NCBI GenBank assembly: GCA_947498415.1
Contig: CANMKB010000004.1
Location: forward strand, 186,001-250,000
Direction of reading: 5' to 3'
DNA from: an uncultured Paracoccaceae bacterium
GTDB lineage: Bacteria > Pseudomonadota > Alphaproteobacteria > Rhodobacterales > Rhodobacteraceae
DNA: 64,000 nucleotides
This document shows positions 8,120 through 16,114 of the stretch, piece after piece. Both the position numbers and the translations under genes were made by a program. Within the stretch, counting starts at the first letter, position 1; each line of letters begins with the position of its first letter. The notes beneath the pieces were generated by a model that was given only the letters and a program-made list of their open reading frames with translations, was not told the origin of the DNA and did not search any database.

Positions 8120-10195
8120 ATGACCAAGCCCAAGGCAAAATCCAACCCCGCGGAAGAGGATCTTCTTTTTCGCCTTCTACGCCAACTGGACACCGCGCCA
8201 GAGGGTTCGCAGCGCACGACCGCTGCTGCATTGGATATCTCCCTAGGGCGCCTGAATTCACTTCTGCGCTCAGCCTCTGAGGCTGGGCACATAACGATCA
8301 GCGAACGGTCAGGCCCCGACAAAAGGCAGCGCTTTGCCTACGCACTCACGTCGAAAGGCGCCGTTGCAAAGCGCGAACTCACAGATCAATTTCTCGCCCG
8401 CAAGTTTGCTGAATACGACGCACTGCACGCGGAACTCACCGGAACCTCTAGCGGCGTGTTTCCGCAAAAAAACAGGACCAATAGCATGCAAAATAGCTTT
8501 GCCCCAATCCCAGAGCTTTATGTCTCTTACGAGAGCGCTCAAAAACTCAAAGTCGAAGCTGCTGACCTAAGCAGCCACGATCTGTCACCTCGTCAGATCT
8601 GTGATCTAGAGCTGTTGATGAATGGTGGATTTAACCCGCTAAAAGGCTTCTTGACCGAAGAAGACTACAACAGCGTTGTTGAAAACATGCGTCTGGCAGA
8701 TGGCACATTGTGGCCAATGCCGATTACTTTGGATGTCTCCGAGGAATACGCGCAGTCCATCGAAATCGGCCAAGACATCGCACTGCGTGACCAAGAAGGC
8801 GTGATCCTTGCGACCATGACCGTCACCGACCGCTGGGAGCCGAACAAATCCCGCGAAGCTGAAAAAGTATTCGGCGCAGATGACGACGCACACCCAGCAG
8901 TCAACTACCTGCACAATCAAGCTGGCAAAATCTATCTGGGCGGCCCGATCATCGGTATCCAGCAGCCCGTGCATTACGATTTCCGCGCCCGTCGCGACAC
9001 GCCAAACGAATTGCGTGCCTATTTCCGCAAGCTCGGCTGGCGCAAGATCGTTGCGTTCCAAACACGCAACCCTCTGCACCGAGCACACCAAGAACTGACT
9101 TTCCGCGCGGCACGTGAAGCCGAAGCGAACCTGCTGATCCACCCAATCGTAGGCATGACCAAACCAGGCGACGTTGATCACTTTACACGCGTACGCTGCT
9201 ACGAAGCCGTTCTGGACAAATACCCCTCTGCCACAACCACAATGTCTTTGCTGAACCTTGCCATGCGCATGGCAGGCCCACGCGAGGCGGTTTGGCACGG
9301 CCTGATCCGCAAAAACCACGGCTGCACCCACTTTATTGTTGGCCGTGACCACGCAGGCCCTGGCAAAAACTCTGCGGGCGAAGATTTCTATGGCCCATAT
9401 GATGCACAAGATCTCTTCCGTGAACACGAAGAGGAAATGGGCATCAAAATGGTCGACTTTAAGCACATGGTTTATGTGCAAGAACGTGCCCAGTACGAAC
9501 CAAACGACGAGATCGAAGATCGTGACAACGTCACCATCCTTAATATCTCTGGCACCGAATTGCGCCGCCGTCTGGCCGAAGGTCTGGAAATCCCTGAATG
9601 GTTCTCTTTCCCGGAAGTCGTCGCTGAACTGCGCAAGACCAAGCCCCCACGCTCACAGCAAGGCTTCACTGTGTTCTTCACCGGCCTCTCTGGCTCTGGC
9701 AAATCCACCATCGCCAACGCACTAATGGTGAAACTGATGGAAATGGGCGGTCGCCCTGTGACCCTGCTAGACGGTGATATCGTTCGTAAGAACCTGTCGT
9801 CTGAACTCGGCTTTTCTAAAGAGCACCGCGATCTGAACATCCGTCGCATCGGCTATGTCGCATCCGAGATCACCAAAAACGGTGGTATCGCGATCTGTGC
9901 CCCTATCGCGCCATATGCAACAACCCGTCGCGCCGTACGTGAAGACATCGAACAATTCGGCGCCTTCATCGAAGTGCACGTTGCAACCTCGATCGAGGAA
10001 TGTGAGCGTCGCGATCGCAAAGGCCTCTACAAGCTGGCTCGCGAAGGCAAGATCAAAGAGTTTACAGGTATTTCTGACCCGTACAATGTGCCCGAAAACC
10101 CAGAGCTGCGCGTGGAAACTGAAGGTGCAGAAGTTGATAACTGTGCACACCAAGTTCTGTTGAAGTTGGAAAGCATGGGCCTGATCAAAGCTTGA
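8120..10195 (+). CDS. Bifunctional ATP sulfurylase/APS kinase with an in-frame N-terminal MarR-like winged-helix domain
   Basis: One uninterrupted frame of 691 codons. Residues about 12-108 look like an EPS-associated MarR-type winged helix (DISLGRLNSLLRSASEAGHI, then a basic wing and a helical tail LARKFAEYDALHAEL). Residues 123 to about 515 are ATP sulfurylase, with QTRNPLHRAHQ near 314 and GRDHAGPG near 408. The rest is APS kinase with P-loop GLSGSGKST near 522. Together the two catalytic parts turn sulfate into PAPS. The enzyme alone would start at Met123 (base 8486), which has its own CAGGA site eight bases upstream, so a 569-residue enzyme may be made as well as, or instead of, the fusion. 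No stop separates the two parts. The ATG at 8120 lacks a clear ribosome-binding site. Either this is a true regulator-enzyme fusion or two adjacent genes that lost the stop. Confidence 0.85.
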   Translation: MTKPKAKSNPAEEDLLFRLLRQLDTAPEGSQRTTAAALDISLGRLNSLLRSASEAGHITISERSGPDKRQRFAYALTSKGAVAKRELTDQFLARKFAEYDALHAELTGTSSGVFPQKNRTNSMQNSFAPIPELYVSYESAQKLKVEAADLSSHDLSPRQICDLELLMNGGFNPLKGFLTEEDYNSVVENMRLADGTLWPMPITLDVSEEYAQSIEIGQDIALRDQEGVILATMTVTDRWEPNKSREAEKVFGADDDAHPAVNYLHNQAGKIYLGGPIIGIQQPVHYDFRARRDTPNELRAYFRKLGWRKIVAFQTRNPLHRAHQELTFRAAREAEANLLIHPIVGMTKPGDVDHFTRVRCYEAVLDKYPSATTTMSLLNLAMRMAGPREAVWHGLIRKNHGCTHFIVGRDHAGPGKNSAGEDFYGPYDAQDLFREHEEEMGIKMVDFKHMVYVQERAQYEPNDEIEDRDNVTILNISGTELRRRLAEGLEIPEWFSFPEVVAELRKTKPPRSQQGFTVFFTGLSGSGKSTIANALMVKLMEMGGRPVTLLDGDIVRKNLSSELGFSKEHRDLNIRRIGYVASEITKNGGIAICAPIAPYATTRRAVREDIEQFGAFIEVHVATSIEECERRDRKGLYKLAREGKIKEFTGISDPYNVPENPELRVETEGAEVDNCAHQVLLKLESMGLIKA

Positions 10196-10216
10196 CCTCG
10201 CCCTTGTGACTAAACA

Positions 10217-10248
10217 GAAACGCGCTGCAATTTTGCGGCGCGTTTTTT
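10217..10248 (+). terminator. Rho-independent terminator after the ATP sulfurylase/APS kinase gene
   Basis: AACGCGC at 10219-10225 pairs with GCGCGTT at 10238-10244, and a run of six T follows from 10243. It lies about 20 bases after the stop codon at 10195. Confidence 0.85.
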
Positions 10249-10356
10249 CATTTCAAGGAAACGTGACCTTACGCCAACTGGCATAAAAGTCGACAAATCA
10301 AGCATTTCTGGTTAGTCTAAGGATAAGCGGGCGCATTGCCTGGCTGCCAAAAACAA

Positions 10357-10459
10357 GAAATGCCCTTCTGCTCGGCAGGCATTTCAACTGCAAAACAGAA
10401 GGCATACGGGGTTTCATAGTCCCCGTCCCTCGGACCCGGCAAACCCTCTGCTGGGTCCG
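10357..10459. other. Three consecutive stem-loops between convergent genes; possible small RNA
   Basis: GAAATGCC at 10357-10364 pairs with GGCATTTC at 10378-10385. A second short stem is CGGGG/CCCCG around 10408-10425. CGGACCC at 10431-10437 pairs with GGGTCCG at 10453-10459, followed by ATTTAATG. The region lies between the terminator of the sulfate gene and the end of the DUF1150 gene on the other strand. Three stems in 100 bases are more than a simple terminator needs; a small RNA or a minus-strand terminator are both possible. Confidence 0.35.
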
Positions 10460-10485
10460 ATTTAATGTTTGAATAGAGTACGGTC

Positions 10486-10707
10486 CTAGTGAACTGTAAC
10501 CGGCGCGAAGTCGTTTTGACGCGCGAGCATAAAGGCCAGCTTACGTTCCTTTACCACCGCCAGACGTTCGCCATCTTGTGCACAGACAGCATACAGTTCC
10601 TCATGGCCTTGAACTTGCTCTTGTATGTCCTCAGGCAAATCCGAAACCAGCACTTTGCGGATGTAAACCAGGCGATCATCGGCTGGCATATCAAATTCAT
10701 TGTGCAT
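10486..10707 (-). CDS. DUF1150 family protein
   Basis: A 73-residue acidic protein matching DUF1150 in length and pattern (a central YIRKVLVSDLPEDIQ and a C-terminal VVKERKLAFMLARQNDF). The function of the family is not known to me. It lies three bases after hsp20 on the same strand and thus in one operon with it, an arrangement common in Rhodobacteraceae, and suggests expression under heat or proteotoxic stress. AAAGGG precedes the ATG at the usual distance. Confidence 0.8.
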   Translation of the reverse strand: MHNEFDMPADDRLVYIRKVLVSDLPEDIQEQVQGHEELYAVCAQDGERLAVVKERKLAFMLARQNDFAPVTVH

Positions 10708-10710
10708 GAT

Positions 10711-11124
10711 TTACCCTTTCTTGATCTGGATCGTTTGAACAACGGTTTCTGGGCGCAGACGCGTTAGATCGACGTGCAAAAGCCCGTTTTCCATCGACGC
10801 TTCACCAACCTCAACGCCGTCTGCCAAGACAAAAGACCGCTGAAATTGGCGGGCTGCGATCCCACGGTGCAGAAACACGCGCTCTGCCCCATCATCACTT
10901 TGCCGGCCACGGATCACCAATTGGCGATCCTCAACAGTGATCGACAGATCCGTTTCGCCAAATCCGGCGACTGCAAGGGTAATACGATAGGAATCGTCTG
11001 AGGTTTGTTCAATATTGAAAGGGGGATAGCCTTCGTTGCCGGTTTTAGCCGTGCGTTCCAAAAGGCGTTCTAGTTGCTCGAAACCGAGCATGTGGGGGTA
11101 AGACCCCAAGGTGTGCTTGCTCAT
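10711..11124 (-). CDS. Small heat-shock protein, Hsp20/alpha-crystallin family
   Basis: A 137-residue ATP-independent holdase chaperone. After an N-terminal segment with YPHMLGFEQLERLLER comes the alpha-crystallin domain from about residue 33 (YPPFNIEQTSDDSYRITLAV through LHVDLTRLRPE), including the conserved ENGLLHVDL motif and a C-terminal IQI anchoring tripeptide. The open frame extends to 11163 but the ATG at 11124 has AAAGGA at the right distance and gives the typical IbpA-like start. A sigma-32-like promoter lies about 70 bases upstream (11193-11221). It forms an operon with the DUF1150 gene. Confidence 0.92.
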   Translation of the reverse strand: MSKHTLGSYPHMLGFEQLERLLERTAKTGNEGYPPFNIEQTSDDSYRITLAVAGFGETDLSITVEDRQLVIRGRQSDDGAERVFLHRGIAARQFQRSFVLADGVEVGEASMENGLLHVDLTRLRPETVVQTIQIKKG

Positions 11125-11192
11125 CGACACGTCCTTTACGTAAAGCGACCGTCCAAGTAGCACGCCCCGTTCTGGCAGCGTGCCTCATGACA

Positions 11193-11221
11193 ATATGCGC
11201 GCGAGATTAAGCAGTTGCAAG
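11193..11221 (-). promoter_or_regulatory. Sigma-32 (RpoH)-like promoter of hsp20
   Basis: On the minus strand, CTTGCAA (complement of 11215-11221) is followed after 15 bases by CGCATAT (complement of 11193-11199). The E. coli sigma-32 consensus is CTTGAAA and CCCATNT with 11-16 bases between. The site has one mismatch in each box and the same 15-base spacer as the proposed rpoH promoter at 33292-33320. It would start transcription about 60 bases before the hsp20 ATG. Confidence 0.6.
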
Positions 11222-11281
11222 GGCTTTGCGGGCAAGGTCGAAAGCGCTACACTGTAAGTCCGAAGAAAACGGGGCATACCT

Positions 11282-11518
11282 ATGAACGCACTCAGTGACC
11301 CAATTGGGGATCTGTCGATGAAGACCGACGATGTTTTGCGCGTAGAACTAGAAGTTTTTCGCACAGAGCACCGTGATCTAGACGAGGCGATTCACGCCCT
11401 GGTCGAACGCGGAACAGGCGATCAACTGACGATTCAACGACTAAAGAAACAGAAACTGCGATTAAAAGATAAAATCGCCTATATCGAAGACCGATTGACC
11501 CCTGACATCATTGCTTAA
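11282..11518 (+). CDS. YdcH family protein (DUF465)
   Basis: A 78-residue, highly charged, helical protein. The C-terminal half (RLKKQKLRLKDKIAYIEDRL) is the signature of YdcH/DUF465, in which a short coiled coil ends with KDxIxxIE. The family's function is not established. The ATG at 11282 has only a weak ribosome-binding site (GGGGCAT); a second in-frame ATG at 11318 would give a more typical shorter DUF465. It stands 46 bases before purE and could share its transcript. Confidence 0.75.
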   Translation: MNALSDPIGDLSMKTDDVLRVELEVFRTEHRDLDEAIHALVERGTGDQLTIQRLKKQKLRLKDKIAYIEDRLTPDIIA

Positions 11519-11564
11519 CAAAGCAATCTGAGTATAGTGCGCCCTCCTTTCGAAGAGGCGGACG

Positions 11565-12053
11565 ATGACGGATATCAAAGTGGGAATCATCATGGGCAGC
11601 CAGTCAGACTGGCCCACCATGAAAGAAGCAGCAGATGTGCTGGACGAATTGAATGTGCCTTATGAGGCCAAGATCGTTTCGGCACACCGCACCCCTGATC
11701 GTCTTTGGGAGTATGGCAAGACCGCCGTGGATCGCGGCCTTGAGGTTATTATTGCAGGCGCAGGCGGCGCGGCACACTTGCCGGGTATGATGGCCAGCAA
11801 AACACGCGTTCCAGTGATCGGCATTCCGGTTCAAACCAAAGCGCTTTCTGGCGTGGATAGCCTATATTCCATTCTGCAAATGCCGCGCGGCTTTCCAGTT
11901 GCGACGATGGCGATTGGTGCTGCAGGTGCAAAAAACGGAGGTCTTATGGCCGCTGGCATCTTAGCCCTGCACGATCCAGAACTAGCAAAGCGTCTTGATG
12001 ATTGGCGCGAAGCTCTCTCTGCCTCTATTCCGGATGAGCCCTCTGATGACTGA
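11565..12053 (+). CDS. purE: N5-carboxyaminoimidazole ribonucleotide mutase
   Basis: A 162-residue enzyme of de novo purine synthesis that rearranges N5-CAIR to CAIR. The N-terminal [12 protein letters not shown], the [13 protein letters not shown] active-site segment with its histidine, and [16 protein letters not shown] are class I PurE hallmarks. GAGGCGGACG precedes the ATG as ribosome-binding site. The purK start lies eight bases inside its 3' end, so the two partner enzymes are translationally coupled. Confidence 0.96.
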   Translation: MTDIKVGIIMGSQSDWPTMKEAADVLDELNVPYEAKIVSAHRTPDRLWEYGKTAVDRGLEVIIAGAGGAAHLPGMMASKTRVPVIGIPVQTKALSGVDSLYSILQMPRGFPVATMAIGAAGAKNGGLMAAGILALHDPELAKRLDDWREALSASIPDEPSDD

Positions 12054-13122
12054 AGCACTAAAACTCGGCAGCACCATTGGGATTTTGGGCGGTGGACAAT
12101 TGGGGCGGATGCTCTCCGTCGCCGCGTCGCGGCTTGGGTATAAAACCCATATCTTTGAACCCTCTGCCAACCCGCCTGCGGCCCACGTTGCAGACCAAGT
12201 CACCACAGCGGCCTACGAAGATGCCGACGCCTTGGCACAGTTTGCTAACGCCGTGGATGTGATCACCTACGAATTCGAAAACATCCCAACTTCGGCTTTG
12301 GATATTTTGGAAACGCTTCGCCCGATCCGCCCGGGCCGTGAGGCTTTGCGTGTCAGCCAAGATCGCATCACCGAAAAAGAATTCCTGTCTGGTCTTGGCC
12401 TAAAAGTGGCCCCGTTTTCTGCAGTTCAATCTGATGAAGAAATGACAGCTGCGCTTGAAGCAATTGGAACGCCTTCAATTCTGAAAACGCGTCGTTTTGG
12501 CTATGACGGCAAGGGCCAAGCTCGGCTGAATTCCGAGGCAGACCGAGCGGCCGCTTTTGCGGACATGGCTGGCGCCCCATCTGTTCTTGAAGGCTTTGTA
12601 AAGTTTTCCCATGAGGTCTCTGTGATCGCAGCACGCGGCGTCAACGGCGAAGTTGCCTGCTTTGATCCCGGCGAGAACGTGCATATTGGCGGCATCCTAC
12701 GCACCACAACGATTCCGGCGCGTTTGCCGGGGACAAAGCGGATGGATGCTGTGCTCATCGCGTCTCAGATCTTGAATGCATTGGACTATGTGGGCGTCAT
12801 GGGTGTTGAGCTTTTTGTGACACCTGAAGGCCTTGTGGTGAACGAGATCGCACCACGCGTACACAATTCTGGCCACTGGACGCAAAACGGCTGTGCCGTC
12901 GATCAGTTTGAGCAACACATTCGCGCTGTCGTGGGGCTGCCCCTTGGGGATGGCAAACGCCACTCTGACGTGGTGATGGAAAACTTGATTGGCGATGATA
13001 TGGACCGTGTTCCTGAATTGCTCGGTGAAACCAATGTTGCGGTGCACCTTTACGGAAAAGCCGAAGCCAAACAGGGCCGCAAAATGGGGCACATCAACCG
13101 CGTAAAGCCCTCTGAAAAGTAA
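12046..13122 (+). CDS. purK: 5-(carboxyamino)imidazole ribonucleotide synthase
   Basis: A 358-residue ATP-grasp enzyme that uses ATP and bicarbonate to make N5-CAIR from AIR, the substrate of PurE. The start is [23 protein letters not shown] with the N-terminal nucleotide-fold glycines; ATP-grasp motifs include [12 protein letters not shown] and [15 protein letters not shown]. The ATG at 12046 is preferred; an in-frame ATG at 12034 also exists. It overlaps purE by eight bases. An inverted repeat 10 bases after the stop may end the transcript. Confidence 0.96.
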   Translation: MTEALKLGSTIGILGGGQLGRMLSVAASRLGYKTHIFEPSANPPAAHVADQVTTAAYEDADALAQFANAVDVITYEFENIPTSALDILETLRPIRPGREALRVSQDRITEKEFLSGLGLKVAPFSAVQSDEEMTAALEAIGTPSILKTRRFGYDGKGQARLNSEADRAAAFADMAGAPSVLEGFVKFSHEVSVIAARGVNGEVACFDPGENVHIGGILRTTTIPARLPGTKRMDAVLIASQILNALDYVGVMGVELFVTPEGLVVNEIAPRVHNSGHWTQNGCAVDQFEQHIRAVVGLPLGDGKRHSDVVMENLIGDDMDRVPELLGETNVAVHLYGKAEAKQGRKMGHINRVKPSEK

Positions 13123-13131
13123 AACTTACAA

Positions 13132-13162
13132 TAAGAAGCGGCGGGTCGTCTGCTGCTTCTTA
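13132..13162 (+). terminator. Stem-loop after purK, weak terminator candidate
   Basis: TAAGAAGC at 13132-13139 pairs perfectly with GCTTCTTA at 13155-13162 around a 15-base GC-rich loop. There is no T run after it, so termination is uncertain. Confidence 0.4.
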
Positions 13163-13216
13163 GCTGCACCCCATATACGCCCGCCGCGTTGCAGGTGGGG
13201 CGCGTTGCTGCAGCGG

Positions 13217-14371
13217 CTATCCTAAGAACCGCTGCGCCACACCGCCAGCCAAATAAGAAAAACGCCCTGCGGTCATCGTTGCTTCGATGCGACGTGATGT
13301 TGGATCAAGGATGACCAAATCCGCTCGCTGACCTTGAGCCAGGGTGCCGCGATCTGCGTATCCCAATAGCTGTGCAGGTCCGCGTGACACCAACTCCCAA
13401 GCCTTTTGCAAAGGCAAAACACCTTCATCCACCAAACGAAATACAGCCTGCTTTAGCGCTGGATAGTGATAGTCAGATGCCAACGCATCACATAGGCCAG
13501 CCGCGATCAGATCTTGCGCCGAGGCATTCCCTGAATGCGATCCGCCGCGCACCACATTCGGCGCACCTAAGATAACTTTACCACCTTCTAGCTTCGCCGT
13601 TTCAGCAGCTTCCCGTGTTTCTGGAAATTCTGAAATCTCCACACCCAACGCATGAAACCAGCATCTTTGATCCGCGGTTGCATCGTCGTGGCTGCCAAGG
13701 CGCACACCCCTTGATCGTAGCTTTTCTGCGAATGTTGCGAGCGCAGGCGCAACCTCTGCTGAGCGGCCATGCATCTGTTTTAACAACTCCAAATGCGCGT
13801 CAGGGCTTCGCCCACTTTTAAGCGCCTGCCCTGTCAGGCGCGGGGGCCTTTTGCCTTTGGCCAAAGCATCATGCGGGATGTGATCGTTTAATACGAGGTA
13901 CGGCACCGCAAAGTCAGCAACCAACTGCGCGACAGCGTCATAGTCTTCTAGCATTTGGGTTTCAAACCGAAGCTGAACCAGCACATCAGTCAAAAGCTGC
14001 GCTCGACACTCTCGCAAAGTTTCCAGAAAACGCAGGGCAAAGGCGGGGCTGCGCATCCCACCCTCCCAGCTGTAAAACTGCGCCAAGGTGGCCGTGGCAA
14101 TCCCATTGCTGGCCAATTCAGCATCCGCTGACATTAACCCTTGCGCCAAATCCTTCATCGCGCCGCGACGTGGCGCAAGGTGGCGCTCAAACCCGTCACC
14201 GTGCACATCTACAAAGGCCGGAAGAACCCAGTAGCCCCTCAGATCAACAGGGCGGCCATCTGCGGCACATTCAATGAGGCCATCCGCGATACCGAAATCA
14301 CGTTGAGCTAATCCGTCAGGGCCAAGGCATAAAGCACCGTTCAAGCGAAGAGAGAGCGTGTTGGTTGTCAT
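13217..14371 (-). CDS. phnM: Alpha-D-ribose 1-methylphosphonate 5-triphosphate diphosphatase (PhnM-like amidohydrolase)
   Basis: A 384-residue metal-dependent amidohydrolase. The PhnM-type metal motif VDVHGDGFERH is near residue 55, FYSWEGG and LVLNDHIPHD follow, GSHDDATADQ carries another metal histidine, and SDYHYPAL the late aspartate. PhnM removes pyrophosphate from the first intermediate of the C-P lyase route of phosphonate breakdown. No other phn gene is in the window, so it is an orphan copy here; either the rest of the C-P lyase genes are elsewhere or this paralogue has another substrate. It is divergent from the ThDP enzyme gene with about 130 bases between. Confidence 0.85.
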   Translation of the reverse strand: MTTNTLSLRLNGALCLGPDGLAQRDFGIADGLIECAADGRPVDLRGYWVLPAFVDVHGDGFERHLAPRRGAMKDLAQGLMSADAELASNGIATATLAQFYSWEGGMRSPAFALRFLETLRECRAQLLTDVLVQLRFETQMLEDYDAVAQLVADFAVPYLVLNDHIPHDALAKGKRPPRLTGQALKSGRSPDAHLELLKQMHGRSAEVAPALATFAEKLRSRGVRLGSHDDATADQRCWFHALGVEISEFPETREAAETAKLEGGKVILGAPNVVRGGSHSGNASAQDLIAAGLCDALASDYHYPALKQAVFRLVDEGVLPLQKAWELVSRGPAQLLGYADRGTLAQGQRADLVILDPTSRRIEATMTAGRFSYLAGGVAQRFLG

Positions 14372-14503
14372 TCCCTTGCCCTAACGCATCCAGTGGCCTG
14401 GGAAAACCTTGCATTTTTTGCAACATGTTCACACGGGAAATTTAGTTGCTCTCTCATGGTTTGGGCCGCACTAAGGCCCCGGAACCAATGAACGAGGTAG
14501 CAC

Positions 14504-16114
14504 ATGGCCCAGCGCGCGGCAGATGTTTTGGCACAACGACTATATTCAGCGGGATGCCGCTGGGCCTTTGGGATGCCCGGGGGAGAAGTTCTGACTCTGA
14601 TTGATGCGCTTGAGAAGGCTGGCATCACATTTGTCTTGGCCAAGCATGAAAACGCGGCGGGCTTTATGGCAGAAGGTACGTATCATCGTACCGGTGCACC
14701 GGGTATCCTGGTTGCCACTGTTGGCCCCGGTGCATTGAACGGGGTCAATTCCGTTGAAAACGCCCGGCAAGATCGCGTACCGCTGATTGTTCTGACCGGC
14801 GCTGTGGATGCGGATGCCGCGCAAACTTACACGCACCAAGTTCTTGATCAGCCTCAGGTTTTCCGCCCGATCACAAAACAAAGCTTTACCCTTTCCGCGG
14901 GCGCAGCCCACGTGATTGCAGACAAAGCCGTTACGCTTGCAGTCGAGGGGCGCCCCGGCCCTGTTCATATTGACGTTCCGATTTCTGTCGCGGATGCCCC
15001 TGCTGAGGGCGAAGGTATCTTGCGTTACGCGGCCCTGCCCATGCGCCCTGCCCCGAGTGCCGATTTTCAGGCTGCTCAAGCCGCTTTGGCCAATGCCAAA
15101 CGCCCGCTGATTGTCGTGGGTGTGGATGCAATGACCGAAGGGGCCGAGGACACAGTCCGCACTGCCTTGGAACAATTGGGGGCCCCTGTCATCACAACAT
15201 ATAAGGCCAAGGGCCTTGTTCCAGAAAGCCACGTGTTGTGTTTGGGAGGGGCGGGTCTATCTCCCAAAGCTGACAAGATATTGCTGCCTTTGGTGGCGCA
15301 GGCTGATGTGATCTTGGCCATCGGATATGACCCTATCGAAATGCGCACCGGCTGGCAGAACCCGTGGAACCCACAAACCCAAGTTGTGATTGATGTCACG
15401 GCCGAGCCTAACCATCACTACATGCATCAAAGCACATACAACATCGTCGGGGATTGCGCCGCGAGTGTTGAAGCCTTGTTGCCCGCCGCTGCGCTAAACG
15501 ACACTTGGCCAGATGGTGAGGTTGCCGCCACTAAAACAGCGATTTCAGACTCTTTTTCACGCCAGGCCGACTGGGGTCCTGATGCGGTAATCGAAATTTG
15601 TCGCGATGCCCTGCCGGATGACACATTGGCCACTGCCGATAGTGGTGCGCACCGCATTTTACTGTCGCAAATGTGGACATGCGAATTCCCACGGGCACTC
15701 ACTCAGTCTTCGGGCCTATGCACCATGGGTGTTGCTGTGCCGCTGGCCATGGGCCAAAGCATTGTAGAGCCTGACCGGACAGTTGTTTCTTTCTCTGGTG
15801 ACGCCGGTTTTCTGATGGTGGCGGGCGAACTTGCCACAGCGGCTGAAAACGGCCTAAAAACAATTTTCGTTGTGTTTGTGGATGCAAGCCTTGCGCTGAT
15901 TGAGCTAAAGCAACGACAGCGCCAGATGGATAATCGCGGAGTTGATTTTGGCCACACTAATTTTGCCGCTATTGCCAAAGGGTTTGGCGGCGCCGGCCAC
16001 CGTGTGACAAATGAGACCGAACTGCGAGACGCTATTCAAGCCGCGACCCAATCAGAAACGTTCACCGTGATTGCGGCTGAAATTGAAAGAAAGTCTTACG
16101 ATGGTCTCCTCTGA
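14504..16114 (+). CDS. Thiamine diphosphate-dependent enzyme, acetolactate synthase-like
   Basis: A 536-residue protein with the three-domain ThDP fold. The N-terminal PYR domain has the catalytic glutamate in AKHENAAGFMAEG near residue 49, the central domain is nucleotide-fold-like, and the C-terminal PP domain has SFSGDAGFLM. The usual GDG-to-NN ThDP/magnesium motif ends here in FVDASLALIELKQRQRQ, without the normal asparagine. It overlaps a class III CoA-transferase gene by 14 bases, a pairing reminiscent of oxalyl-CoA decarboxylase with formyl-CoA transferase, but the N-terminus looks more like acetolactate synthase than Oxc. No small regulatory ALS subunit is next to it. The substrate is unknown; likely a 2-keto acid or acyl-CoA. 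Confidence 0.8.
   Translation: MAQRAADVLAQRLYSAGCRWAFGMPGGEVLTLIDALEKAGITFVLAKHENAAGFMAEGTYHRTGAPGILVATVGPGALNGVNSVENARQDRVPLIVLTGAVDADAAQTYTHQVLDQPQVFRPITKQSFTLSAGAAHVIADKAVTLAVEGRPGPVHIDVPISVADAPAEGEGILRYAALPMRPAPSADFQAAQAALANAKRPLIVVGVDAMTEGAEDTVRTALEQLGAPVITTYKAKGLVPESHVLCLGGAGLSPKADKILLPLVAQADVILAIGYDPIEMRTGWQNPWNPQTQVVIDVTAEPNHHYMHQSTYNIVGDCAASVEALLPAAALNDTWPDGEVAATKTAISDSFSRQADWGPDAVIEICRDALPDDTLATADSGAHRILLSQMWTCEFPRALTQSSGLCTMGVAVPLAMGQSIVEPDRTVVSFSGDAGFLMVAGELATAAENGLKTIFVVFVDASLALIELKQRQRQMDNRGVDFGHTNFAAIAKGFGGAGHRVTNETELRDAIQAATQSETFTVIAAEIERKSYDGLL

Noticed and set aside
8639..9481. 280-codon minus-strand frame opposite the ATP sulfurylase part
   Set aside because: Lies fully inside a strongly recognised enzyme gene; composition (many Cys, Val, His) is that of an antisense shadow.
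14546..15232. 228-codon minus-strand frame opposite the ThDP enzyme
   Set aside because: Antisense shadow of a gene with clear motifs; no known domain.
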